Positions 1-6,726 of a DNA stretch of 34,185 bases are shown here, piece after piece; the stretch's first letter is position 1; each line of letters begins with the position of its first letter. The stretch is from Desulfocapsa sp. (GTDB lineage: Bacteria; Desulfobacterota; Desulfobulbia; Desulfobulbales; Desulfocapsaceae), in NCBI GenBank assembly GCA_030145625.1, contig JAQYVF010000051.1:1-34185 (forward strand), written 5' to 3'. The translations under genes and the position numbers were made by a program. The notes below the pieces were generated by a model, which was not told where the DNA came from, made no database searches, and was given only the letters and a program-made list of their open reading frames with translations.

Positions 1-725
1 CGCTGTTCGTCTTTTTCATCGTCCATACCCTCAAGTATTTTTCCGTTGGCATTGATCACCGTCACATTTTCCGGGGAAAGGCCGGTGACAGAGCCGGAAA
101 TGAGATGAATAATGCCCTGAACCTGTTCCTTGTCAAGGGAACGGCCTGGGGCCAGAGTAACGATTACCGAGGCAGTGGCAAGCTTCTGCTGATTTTTAAA
201 GAGTCGTTTCTCAGGAAGGGCAAGGTGAACCCTGGTTGACTCAACAGGACCAAGGGAGGTAACAGTTCTGGCCAGTTCACCTTGTAGTGCCCTGGTGTAA
301 TTAACTTTTTGAACAAAGTCGGTGAGGGCGAAAGACTGTTTGTCGAATACTTCAAATCCAACACCTCCACCGGAAGGAAGGTCAATTGAGGCCAGATCGA
401 GTCTGCTTTCGTAAATTTTATCAGCAGGTACCCAGATGTTTTTGCCATTGTTTTTTAGCTGATAGTCGATGCGCTGCCCTTTGAGCCAGGTAGTCACGGA
501 GGAGGCGTCTTTCGGCGTAAGATTTGCGTAGAGCAATTGATAATCTGCAGTTCGTGCCTGGATTATGATCACTGCAAAAAGAGCAATTGAGATGACAGCC
601 ACTGCAGCAAGGGCAATTTTTCTGGAGAGAGGCCATTCTTTTAACAGGGTGAGCAGGTCCTTCCTTTCCGGAACAGGTGTCTCTTCCTCTGTATTCTGTT
701 CTTGGATGAGGTCGTCTTCAGCCAT
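1..725 (-). CDS. fliF: Flagellar MS-ring protein FliF, N-terminal part (cut by window edge)
   Basis: FliF polymerises in the inner membrane to form the MS ring on which the flagellar motor and export gate assemble. About 241 residues are visible and the C-terminal part lies outside the window. The start is the ATG at 725, preceded by an AGGGA ribosome site; the protein opens MAEDDLIQEQ. A hydrophobic segment follows at about residues 35-55. Then comes the typical periplasmic ring-building region with YQLLYANLTPKD, an LPSGGGVGFEVFD stretch and ESTRVHLALPEKRLF, all hallmarks of the YscJ/FliF family. It is the last visible gene of the minus-strand basal-body operon behind fliE, with about 78 bp between them. 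No anomaly is seen in the visible part. Confidence 0.96.
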   Translation of the reverse strand, partial: MAEDDLIQEQNTEEETPVPERKDLLTLLKEWPLSRKIALAAVAVISIALFAVIIIQARTADYQLLYANLTPKDASSVTTWLKGQRIDYQLKNNGKNIWVPADKIYESRLDLASIDLPSGGGVGFEVFDKQSFALTDFVQKVNYTRALQGELARTVTSLGPVESTRVHLALPEKRLFKNQQKLATASVIVTLAPGRSLDKEQVQGIIHLISGSVTGLSPENVTVINANGKILEGMDDEKDEQ

Positions 726-803
726 GAAAAAATCCCTTTTTATATGTTATTTGATGAAAGTAGGCCGCACTATTTTTTCTATGGTACCTACAGGGTGAAT
801 TAC

Positions 804-1103
804 TTATATTTGCAGCCGCATAATATCATCGTAGGCCTGTAAGGCTTTGTTGCGAAACTGCACTAGCATTTTAAGCGAAATGTCGGCCTCTTCAACGGCT
901 ATCATTACCTCGTGCAGGTTCTTGGCCTCTCCGCTGTTCAGTTTGTCGATGGCAGTATTACTTTGCTGTTCAGCTTTTGTTGCCTGATCTATGGTGGACT
1001 TGATCATTTTTGAGAAATCCGACTCAGCTTTAGCCACCGGATGCGAATCAGGTTGTGTTAAGGGGATTGGGGTAGAACCAATCGGCATATTTATTGGATT
1101 CAT
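804..1103 (-). CDS. fliE: Flagellar hook-basal body complex protein FliE
   Basis: FliE is the small adaptor that joins the MS ring to the proximal rod. The 99-residue product has the family's usual length. Its C-terminal half shows the diagnostic pattern NLHEVMIAVEEADISLKM followed by LVQFRNKALQAYDDIMRLQI, which matches FliE proteins closely. The ATG has a GGGAGAT ribosome site about 7 bp upstream. The gene sits 6 bp behind flgC and before fliF, the standard order flgB-flgC-fliE-fliF, so translation is probably coupled. No signal peptide is seen, as expected for a protein exported by the flagellar type III system. Confidence 0.96.
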   Translation of the reverse strand: MNPINMPIGSTPIPLTQPDSHPVAKAESDFSKMIKSTIDQATKAEQQSNTAIDKLNSGEAKNLHEVMIAVEEADISLKMLVQFRNKALQAYDDIMRLQI

Positions 1104-1109
1104 TTGCTA

Positions 1110-1529
1110 TTATCTCCCGATTTCAAGCGCTTTGAGAGCCATGCGCTTTGCTGATTTAATAACCGTGGTATTGGCCTCGTAAGAACGTGTGGCAGACATC
1201 ATATCTACCATTTCCTTGAGAACACTGATGTTTGGCATTTCGACATAACCGTCTTCCCGGGCATCAGGGTGTGAGGGATCGTATACCTTTTTGGGTTCTT
1301 CATTGTCTTCTAATATTTGTGTTACTTCTACCCCTTTGATTGAAGCATCCAACTCTTCTTTGAAGGAGACTGGGCGTGTTTGAAAATACACGGATTTTTT
1401 CTTGTAGGGCCCGCCTTCAGGAGTGGAAGTCGTCTCCACATTTGCAAGATTTGAACTAATGGTGTTGAGCCTGATCCGTTGGGCTTTAAGGGCTGAGGCG
1501 CTGATGTCGAATGTGGTAAAGATATCCAT
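1110..1529 (-). CDS. flgC: Flagellar basal-body rod protein FlgC
   Basis: FlgC is a proximal rod subunit, exported by the flagellar type III apparatus and assembled above FliE. The 139-residue protein starts MDIFTTFDISASALKAQRIRLNTISSNLAN, matching the N-terminal rod-protein motif (ALxAQ, NxxSxNLAN). The C-terminal EMVDMMSATRSYEANTTV segment is the conserved FlgC helix that packs in the rod core, and VKEMVDMM-type and DPSHPDA signatures are present. The ribosome site AAGGGAG precedes the ATG. It lies 18 bp downstream of flgB. Length and motifs are normal for the family. Confidence 0.96.
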   Translation of the reverse strand: MDIFTTFDISASALKAQRIRLNTISSNLANVETTSTPEGGPYKKKSVYFQTRPVSFKEELDASIKGVEVTQILEDNEEPKKVYDPSHPDAREDGYVEMPNISVLKEMVDMMSATRSYEANTTVIKSAKRMALKALEIGR

Positions 1530-1547
1530 AATGTTTCTCTCCCTTAA

Positions 1548-1961
1548 TTATTTGCCTTCTGAAATCGCATAATTGAGCATAGTGAGCTTTTTCTTCAATA
1601 GCTGGGCTGCTGTTTCGTAGAGGAGTTCATTTTCAGATAAGGCAATCATTTCCTGATCAACACTTACTCCGTTTTCATCACCAATACCGGTTTTGTCCTC
1701 TATCCGATGTACAGTACCGGTGACGGAATCGAGGTCTTGTGGTCCAAGGGAGATATGCTTTTGATGGGTGGTGACCAATGAACCACTGTTTTTAGTTATG
1801 GCCTGTTGCAGCTCCTCTTCAAATTCAAATTTTGCCCTGGCATATCCTGGTGTTTCTGCATTTGCAATATTCGTAGCTATGACACTCTGATTTGCAGAAC
1901 GTAAATCCATTACCTTCTGCAGGAGTTGCATGTTGGAATCAAAAGGGGCTAGTGGTTTCAT
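1548..1961 (-). CDS. flgB: Flagellar basal-body rod protein FlgB
   Basis: FlgB is another proximal rod subunit of the flagellar axial family. The 137-residue sequence carries the N-terminal motif VMDLRSANQSVIATNIANAETPGYARAKFEFEEEL, in which NIANAETPGY is diagnostic. The C-terminal segment VDQEMIALSENELLYETAAQLLKKKLTMLNYAISEGK is typical of FlgB. The start has an AAGGAGAG ribosome site. It is 30 bp downstream of the large TPR gene, indicating that the TPR gene is the operon leader. No irregularity is seen. Confidence 0.96.
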   Translation of the reverse strand: MKPLAPFDSNMQLLQKVMDLRSANQSVIATNIANAETPGYARAKFEFEEELQQAITKNSGSLVTTHQKHISLGPQDLDSVTGTVHRIEDKTGIGDENGVSVDQEMIALSENELLYETAAQLLKKKLTMLNYAISEGK

Positions 1962-1991
1962 GATCTCTCCTTGTTTTCCATATGTGTCAGA

Positions 1992-4418
1992 TTATTGGGT
2001 GACCTTGGCAAACTCCAGCTCTTTCTGTGCCATTTTTATCCAAAGGGGACTGCTACCTGTTTCGACAAGTTCTTCGTATATTTTTAGCGATGCTTCATTG
2101 TCCCCGCGGTCTTTGGAAAGCTCTGCAAGTCGGTAAAGGGACTGGTCGTGATGAATTGAGCTGACAGGGATAGTTGCATAAAGTTTTTCGGCCTTATTAT
2201 AAGCACCCTGTTGGTAAAGACTTTCGGCGAGGAGAAAATCACTTCGTGATCGTTGGCTGCCGGTGACCTCTATAGGTTGCTCAAGAGTCTCAATGACTTT
2301 TGCGTAGTTGTCTTCGTGAAAGTAAAGTGAGGCAGCGACGAGTGAAAAATCAACACTGTCGGGGATGGGCTGAGGGAGAAGGGTAATGGCACCTTGGTAA
2401 TCTTCCTCAATCATAAGACTCTTTATACGCAGAAGTAAAATGTCATTTTTGTGAGTACCATTAGGATAGTGGTAACTGTATTGGTCGGAATAGTCCTCGA
2501 CTATTTTGTAATCTCCATGATCATAAGCGGCAGAGATAAGAGGTAGGTAATACTTCTCTTTCTGGTCTTCAGAAGAAATGTTTATAAGGTAGAGATAGAG
2601 CTTTGATGCCTCATTGTAAATGCCAAGTGCCTGGTAGGATTGAGCCATTTCTGCCAATAGACCGATATCTACCCAGTTTTTGAGAAACAGTTTCCGGTTC
2701 TGCTTGGCAATAACCAGTGCTTCCATATACATTCCCTTCTTAACATACTCTTTGATCACTTGAGGGAGGAGTTCGATGAGCAGGGCTTGACCTGTTTCGT
2801 AGAGTTCACCTTTCCTGAAATTTCTTAGAAAATCCATGAGTAGGTCGATACTCTTGATTTTATCATCATGCAGACTAAAGACCAGGGCTTCCTTGAAGCT
2901 CGCTTCCTCCCTTGTTGCTCGGGTGACGGATTTTTCTGCAAGAGCTTTATAGTAGAGCAGGGCCTGAGGGGCCCAGTTTTTGAGATTAAGGTATTTGATA
3001 TCTGTTTTTTTGAGAGCTCCTCTGAAGCCTGCTTCAGTACCTGGATAAGTGTTTTCAATGCGAGCAAAGTAATCTGCCATCTCCAGTTCAGGTTTGAAAT
3101 GGAGTTCTGCCATGTGTCTTCGGTAATTGATAATTCCAAGGAGCTGCTTGTCTTTGATGTGATTGGCTAACGTGTTGTAATAAAGGGCTGCATCAGGGAA
3201 TTGTTTTTGTTGGTACAGGGTGTCGCAGTAACCGTTTAACGAGAAAGTTTTATCAAGAAGGATTTCATGTTTGTTAAGCAGCTGGTATCCCACATAAGCT
3301 TTAATTAAGTCTCCGGTTGCATACCAGTAATCGGCCTGTCTGAGTTCTCTGATAAGAATTGTTTGGCCAGGGTAGGGGATGTCGTCTCGGTCAAGAAGTT
3401 TTTGCATACGCTCTAACTGACCGGTTGCCAAGGCGGTTTCAATCTGGGTAATAAGAAAATAAGGAGTCAAGGGATTGGCAGGACTCATGAAAGATTCGAG
3501 ATTTCGTAACTCATAGTCTGCAATGTAGGGATCTTGAAATTTAGCCCTTAACAGGGCGAGAAGGTATTTGGCAAAAACACTAATTTCCTCTTCTGAATAT
3601 TCTTCGGCAAGGAGATAAAATTGTTTGTAGGCGTCGGAAAATTTGCCTTCCCTCAGCAGGGTGTCACCATAGGTGAGAGCAAGCTTTTTTTTCACCTCTG
3701 GGTCTTTTTCACGTGCAATACTTCTGAGGAGGAGAGCCTGAGCATCAACCCAAAGGTTCTGTTCAGCAAGTTTATAGATTTCCTGGCTGAGAAGTTTTTT
3801 GTTTTTCTCTTTATCCGGAGGAAGAAGGGCTATGGCAGGAAAGGGAAGTACAGTGATCTGAATAGGCAGGGAAATTGTAACCTTGGATTCGTAAATCCGG
3901 AAGAAACTTTTCCAGTCTGCCGCATAAGGTGAAGCGATCAAGGGATTTGAGTAATCTTTTGTTGTCCTTTTTAATAAGGTCAAGCCCTCAAGTTTTGCTG
4001 AAAAATCTGGTAATGCGGTGCTATAAGGGTTTCCCAGTAGAATGTTGACAGTCATCTTCTGTTCTTTTTCATTGGGGACTACGTTAAATTGTTGTGGAGG
4101 ATAGCGGAAAAAAAATGAAAGGATGGTTTTATTGTTCTTATCGAGTGACAAAATTTTGACTATCTTGTCGTCAGGTTCAAAAAATTCAAATTTTGGCTTC
4201 AGGCTTGTGTTTTCAAGAATAAGATCTACTCTTTTTTCCCTGATATTGGTACGATAGCCTGGTGTCTTGGTGAAGGAAAAATAGAGTTCTACAGTGTCTT
4301 TTTCATTCACTTTGTTTATTCGCGTAAGAATGCTTTCAGCCAGAGACTGACTGGGAGTCAGGCATAGAGAGACAAAGAAAATTGAAAGCAGTATTTTTAT
4401 TGTATTATTCATAGACAT
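1992..4418 (-). CDS. Exported tetratricopeptide-repeat protein leading the flagellar operon
   Basis: I do not recognise a named family. The 808-residue product begins with a hydrophobic export signal (roughly residues 6-27, with a plausible cleavage after SLA), so it probably acts in the periplasm. Residues about 30-200 look beta-rich. From about 205 to the end the sequence is helical, with repeated A-x-x-x-Y/L and YxxxG patterns typical of tetratricopeptide repeats, for example ALYYNTLANH, ASKLYLYLIN and AEKLYATIPV. TPR proteins scaffold protein complexes. Position just ahead of flgB suggests a role in basal-body or motor assembly, but that is inference from context. The first ATG has no ribosome site, and a sigma-54 promoter match lies only about 15-30 bp upstream. 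Confidence 0.85.
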   Translation of the reverse strand: MSMNNTIKILLSIFFVSLCLTPSQSLAESILTRINKVNEKDTVELYFSFTKTPGYRTNIREKRVDLILENTSLKPKFEFFEPDDKIVKILSLDKNNKTILSFFFRYPPQQFNVVPNEKEQKMTVNILLGNPYSTALPDFSAKLEGLTLLKRTTKDYSNPLIASPYAADWKSFFRIYESKVTISLPIQITVLPFPAIALLPPDKEKNKKLLSQEIYKLAEQNLWVDAQALLLRSIAREKDPEVKKKLALTYGDTLLREGKFSDAYKQFYLLAEEYSEEEISVFAKYLLALLRAKFQDPYIADYELRNLESFMSPANPLTPYFLITQIETALATGQLERMQKLLDRDDIPYPGQTILIRELRQADYWYATGDLIKAYVGYQLLNKHEILLDKTFSLNGYCDTLYQQKQFPDAALYYNTLANHIKDKQLLGIINYRRHMAELHFKPELEMADYFARIENTYPGTEAGFRGALKKTDIKYLNLKNWAPQALLYYKALAEKSVTRATREEASFKEALVFSLHDDKIKSIDLLMDFLRNFRKGELYETGQALLIELLPQVIKEYVKKGMYMEALVIAKQNRKLFLKNWVDIGLLAEMAQSYQALGIYNEASKLYLYLINISSEDQKEKYYLPLISAAYDHGDYKIVEDYSDQYSYHYPNGTHKNDILLLRIKSLMIEEDYQGAITLLPQPIPDSVDFSLVAASLYFHEDNYAKVIETLEQPIEVTGSQRSRSDFLLAESLYQQGAYNKAEKLYATIPVSSIHHDQSLYRLAELSKDRGDNEASLKIYEELVETGSSPLWIKMAQKELEFAKVTQ

Positions 4419-4431
4419 TGTTTATTTATCT

Positions 4432-4450
4432 CTGCAAAAAATGATCCAAC
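4432..4450 (-). promoter_or_regulatory. Candidate sigma-54 promoter for the flagellar operon
   Basis: On the minus strand the bases read TTGGATCATTTTTTGCA. GG and GC are exactly 10 bases apart, and TTGG and TTGCA agree with the -24/-12 consensus. The predicted start of transcription is near 4422, leaving only a few bases before the ATG at 4418. That means either a leaderless transcript or a chance match. Class-II flagellar operons are commonly sigma-54 dependent, and a FleQ-like activator lies nearby. Confidence 0.5.
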
Positions 4451-4644
4451 TTGTGAGGGAATATGTCCTGTGTCTCTTTTGTCGATAAAAAGGAACTTTT
4501 TTTTGGGATTTTTTTTGGAAAGTTGTTTGATTTTTGTTCTTGATTGTTGATATGATTTTGTAAATGAATTCGGATGGCAATCTTTGATATTCAGGAAAGA
4601 TGCTGTGCGTTTTTTTTAACATAAAGCGTTACGGGAGGTAACGA

Positions 4645-5016
4645 ATGGGAAAGAATGTATTGTTGGTTGATGATTCCAGCACAATGAGAAAAATTGTTGG
4701 CAGGTCACTTCGTCAAGCCGGTATTGAATTTGATAATATCTTTGAAGCGGCTGATGGGATAGAAGCTTTAGAAGTACTTGAAAAAGAGCATGTTGATATC
4801 GTTCTCAGTGATATTAATATGCCTAATATGGATGGTATCAGCTTTCTCCGTGAAAAGGCAACTCGGGATAATATCAAGGGGATTCCAGTGCTTATGATAT
4901 CGACTGAAACCGGTGATGATATCATTGGGGAAGCTAAATCTCTCGGGGCTGTAGGGGCAATTAAAAAACCATTTACTCCAGATAAAGTAAATGAGGTGCT
5001 TGGACCGCTTCTGTAA
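4645..5016 (+). CDS. cheY: Single-domain response regulator, CheY-like
   Basis: A stand-alone receiver domain of 123 residues that would carry the chemotaxis phosphoryl signal to the flagellar switch. The acidic pair is D9-D10, the phospho-acceptor is D56 in VLSDINMPNMDG, the switch residue is in MISTETG (about S86/T87), and the conserved lysine is K108 in KKPF. There is no output domain. The ATG is preceded by a strong GGGAGGT ribosome site. It diverges from the flagellar operon and is followed by three genes of CheX-like phosphatases, which would dephosphorylate CheY-P. This supports a chemotaxis or motility role over a generic receiver. Stand-alone receivers of this type may also serve other pathways. 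Confidence 0.9.
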   Translation: MGKNVLLVDDSSTMRKIVGRSLRQAGIEFDNIFEAADGIEALEVLEKEHVDIVLSDINMPNMDGISFLREKATRDNIKGIPVLMISTETGDDIIGEAKSLGAVGAIKKPFTPDKVNEVLGPLL

Positions 5017-5411
5017 GCGGTTGGAAAAACCGGATTGTTGATCAAGAACAGATAGGAGGACTCGGAGTCTCTAATTAGCCAGTGCCTGATCATAAATGAC
5101 TTTTTTTCTAACTTTTCGTTGCTCTCAAGTTTAAAGTTGAAATATCAGATAGATACATGTGGCTAAATTCATTGGGCGTTTCGATTTAGAAAAAACTGTC
5201 TTATTAATTAACAGACACCAGCAGGGAGACTTTGAGGTCTTCTCGGACTATTCTTGCTTGCATCTCGCAGGAAAATTTGTCGAGAGGTATGTTGTTGTCA
5301 ATGTGATAGTACAATTTTTTTTCATTTGTTGGTTGTCGGTAAGTTAACCAAATCCAATGAATGGGGAAAAGATTTTTAAGAGAGCTTGTAATTACAAGAA
5401 GAGAGGGTTGC
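5017..5411 (+). other. Gene-free stretch between cheY and the first cheX-like gene
   Basis: No supported gene. A short imperfect hairpin (CGGTT/AACCG) follows the cheY stop without a T-run, so termination is uncertain. The rest is AT-rich. I found no sigma-54 pattern (GG-N10-GC) on the plus strand. A 62-codon reading frame from 5159 lacks a ribosome site and any recognisable motif. Confidence 0.4.
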
Positions 5412-5864
5412 GTGGATATCGAAGAGAAGATGATTGAAACGACCAAGGAAATTTTTTCTTCCATGGTTATGATGGAAATAGACGTTAAAAGGGCGATAGA
5501 AGAATGTGGTCCTCTGAGCGATACTATTACCGGTATGGTAGGACTTGCCGGTACTCACAAAGGAGTTTTGGCCATACATGTTCCTTATGCTGTTGCCATG
5601 GCCATTACCGGCAGTTTTCTTGGGATGGACGTGGAAGAAATGAATGCAGATGTCCATGATGCCATAGGTGAACTTGCCAACATGCTGGGTGGGAATGTGA
5701 AAACGATTCTTTCGGAAAAAGGAAGAGATATAGAATTGTCATTACCGTCCACCATTTCCGGAAGTGAATATAGTTTCCAGTTGGACAAAGAGGTCGACAA
5801 AGTAATCATAGAATTTGATACTGGTCAGGGCTGTTTTATGGTGCAAATGGAACTTGAAAAATAA
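5412..5864 (+). CDS. CheX-like CheY-P phosphatase domain protein (first)
   Basis: CheX/CheC/FliY-type phosphatases speed hydrolysis of CheY-P. Their active motif is an acidic residue, then E-x-x-N on one helix. Here D83-AIG-E87-LA-N90-MLGGN is present, and a proline follows about 21 residues later (SLPSTI), as in the family. I chose the GTG at 5412 (preceded by AGAGGG) because it aligns the start with the next paralogue. A frame open further upstream to an ATG at 5361 would add residues that the paralogue lacks. The product is about 150 residues with one domain and no signal or membrane segment. It lies between cheY and two more CheX-like genes. Confidence 0.85.
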   Translation: MDIEEKMIETTKEIFSSMVMMEIDVKRAIEECGPLSDTITGMVGLAGTHKGVLAIHVPYAVAMAITGSFLGMDVEEMNADVHDAIGELANMLGGNVKTILSEKGRDIELSLPSTISGSEYSFQLDKEVDKVIIEFDTGQGCFMVQMELEK

Positions 5865-6095
5865 TGTTATCGTATCTGTTTTGGTAGAGTTACAGAGAGT
5901 ACCCAGTGTCAGTTCACCTATGAGATAGTTTTGTTCTAACTTACATATACTTATTGTCACTAAATACAGGGAAATATGAGAAATTGTACAGTGGTGTTTT
6001 GTTATTTAATTACCACTGAAATTCAGCGTTGACCTCTTTTGTAACCTAAAAAAACAGCTGTAACGTTTTCAGAAAAAACAGGCAGTGTCATACAA

Positions 6096-6572
6096 ATGAG
6101 TAAAAAAGACATGGATGTTGGGCAGGCTATTATAGATGGTACTCAAGAGGTTTTCAGTACCATGTTGATGGTCGAATTGGAAGCGGATGGTCCCATCGAA
6201 GGGCAAGGGGGCGAGGTCGCTTCTAATATTACAAGTATGATTGGGCTCGGTAAAGATATCAGAGGGATGTTGGCTGTTCATTGTCCAGGTGCTGTGGCAA
6301 AGGATATTACCGGGACATTTCTTGGTATGGAAGTAGAAGAACTTGACGAGGATGTAAAAGATGCTGTCGGAGAAATTGCTAATATGGTCGCTGGCAATCT
6401 GAAGGTGTTTTTTCAGGAGTACGGTAAAGAGATTGAACTTGCCATACCAACCTCGGTTGTTGGTAATTCTTTTCGAACCAGTGGGATGTTTGGTGCACAA
6501 CGAGTTGCTGTTCCTTTTTCCATGAATGGAAGAACCTTTCTTGTTGAGTTGAAGTACATGGAAGCTACCTAG
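6096..6572 (+). CDS. CheX-like CheY-P phosphatase domain protein (second)
   Basis: A 158-residue single-domain protein related to the preceding gene. Both share the block GTFLGMEVEELDEDVKDA followed by the phosphatase motif, here D89-AVG-E93-IA-N96-MVAGN, and a proline about 21 residues later in LAIPTSV. The intact E and N predict activity on a phosphorylated receiver such as the CheY at 4645. The start lacks a good ribosome site (GTGTCATACAAATG). No signal peptide or membrane segment is visible. It could be a CheC-like scaffold rather than an enzyme, but retention of the motif argues for catalysis. Confidence 0.87.
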   Translation: MSKKDMDVGQAIIDGTQEVFSTMLMVELEADGPIEGQGGEVASNITSMIGLGKDIRGMLAVHCPGAVAKDITGTFLGMEVEELDEDVKDAVGEIANMVAGNLKVFFQEYGKEIELAIPTSVVGNSFRTSGMFGAQRVAVPFSMNGRTFLVELKYMEAT

Positions 6573-6726
6573 TTCCTGTACTATTATTTTACAGCTTTCG
6601 ATGACCTTGCTGGTTTTTTTCCTGATGTTTTCTTTTCTGTCGATGTTAAGAAATTTCTGTTTTCTGTCGATACTGAATTTATTGGAATATTTTCTTTTTT
6701 GATTCTTCTGCATGTAACGAGCTCAT

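Noticed and set aside
5159-5347. 62-codon frame upstream of the first CheX-like gene
   Set aside because: No ribosome site, no homology recognised, AT-rich composition like the surrounding non-coding DNA.
6633-6671. Direct repeat TTTTCTGTCGAT at 6633 and 6660 before the triple CheX gene
   Set aside because: Only two 12-base copies in AT-rich DNA; too little to call an operator.
6069-6713. 214-codon minus-strand frame over the second CheX-like gene
   Set aside because: Antisense to a gene with a clear phosphatase motif; product is low-complexity and Lys/Asn/His-rich.
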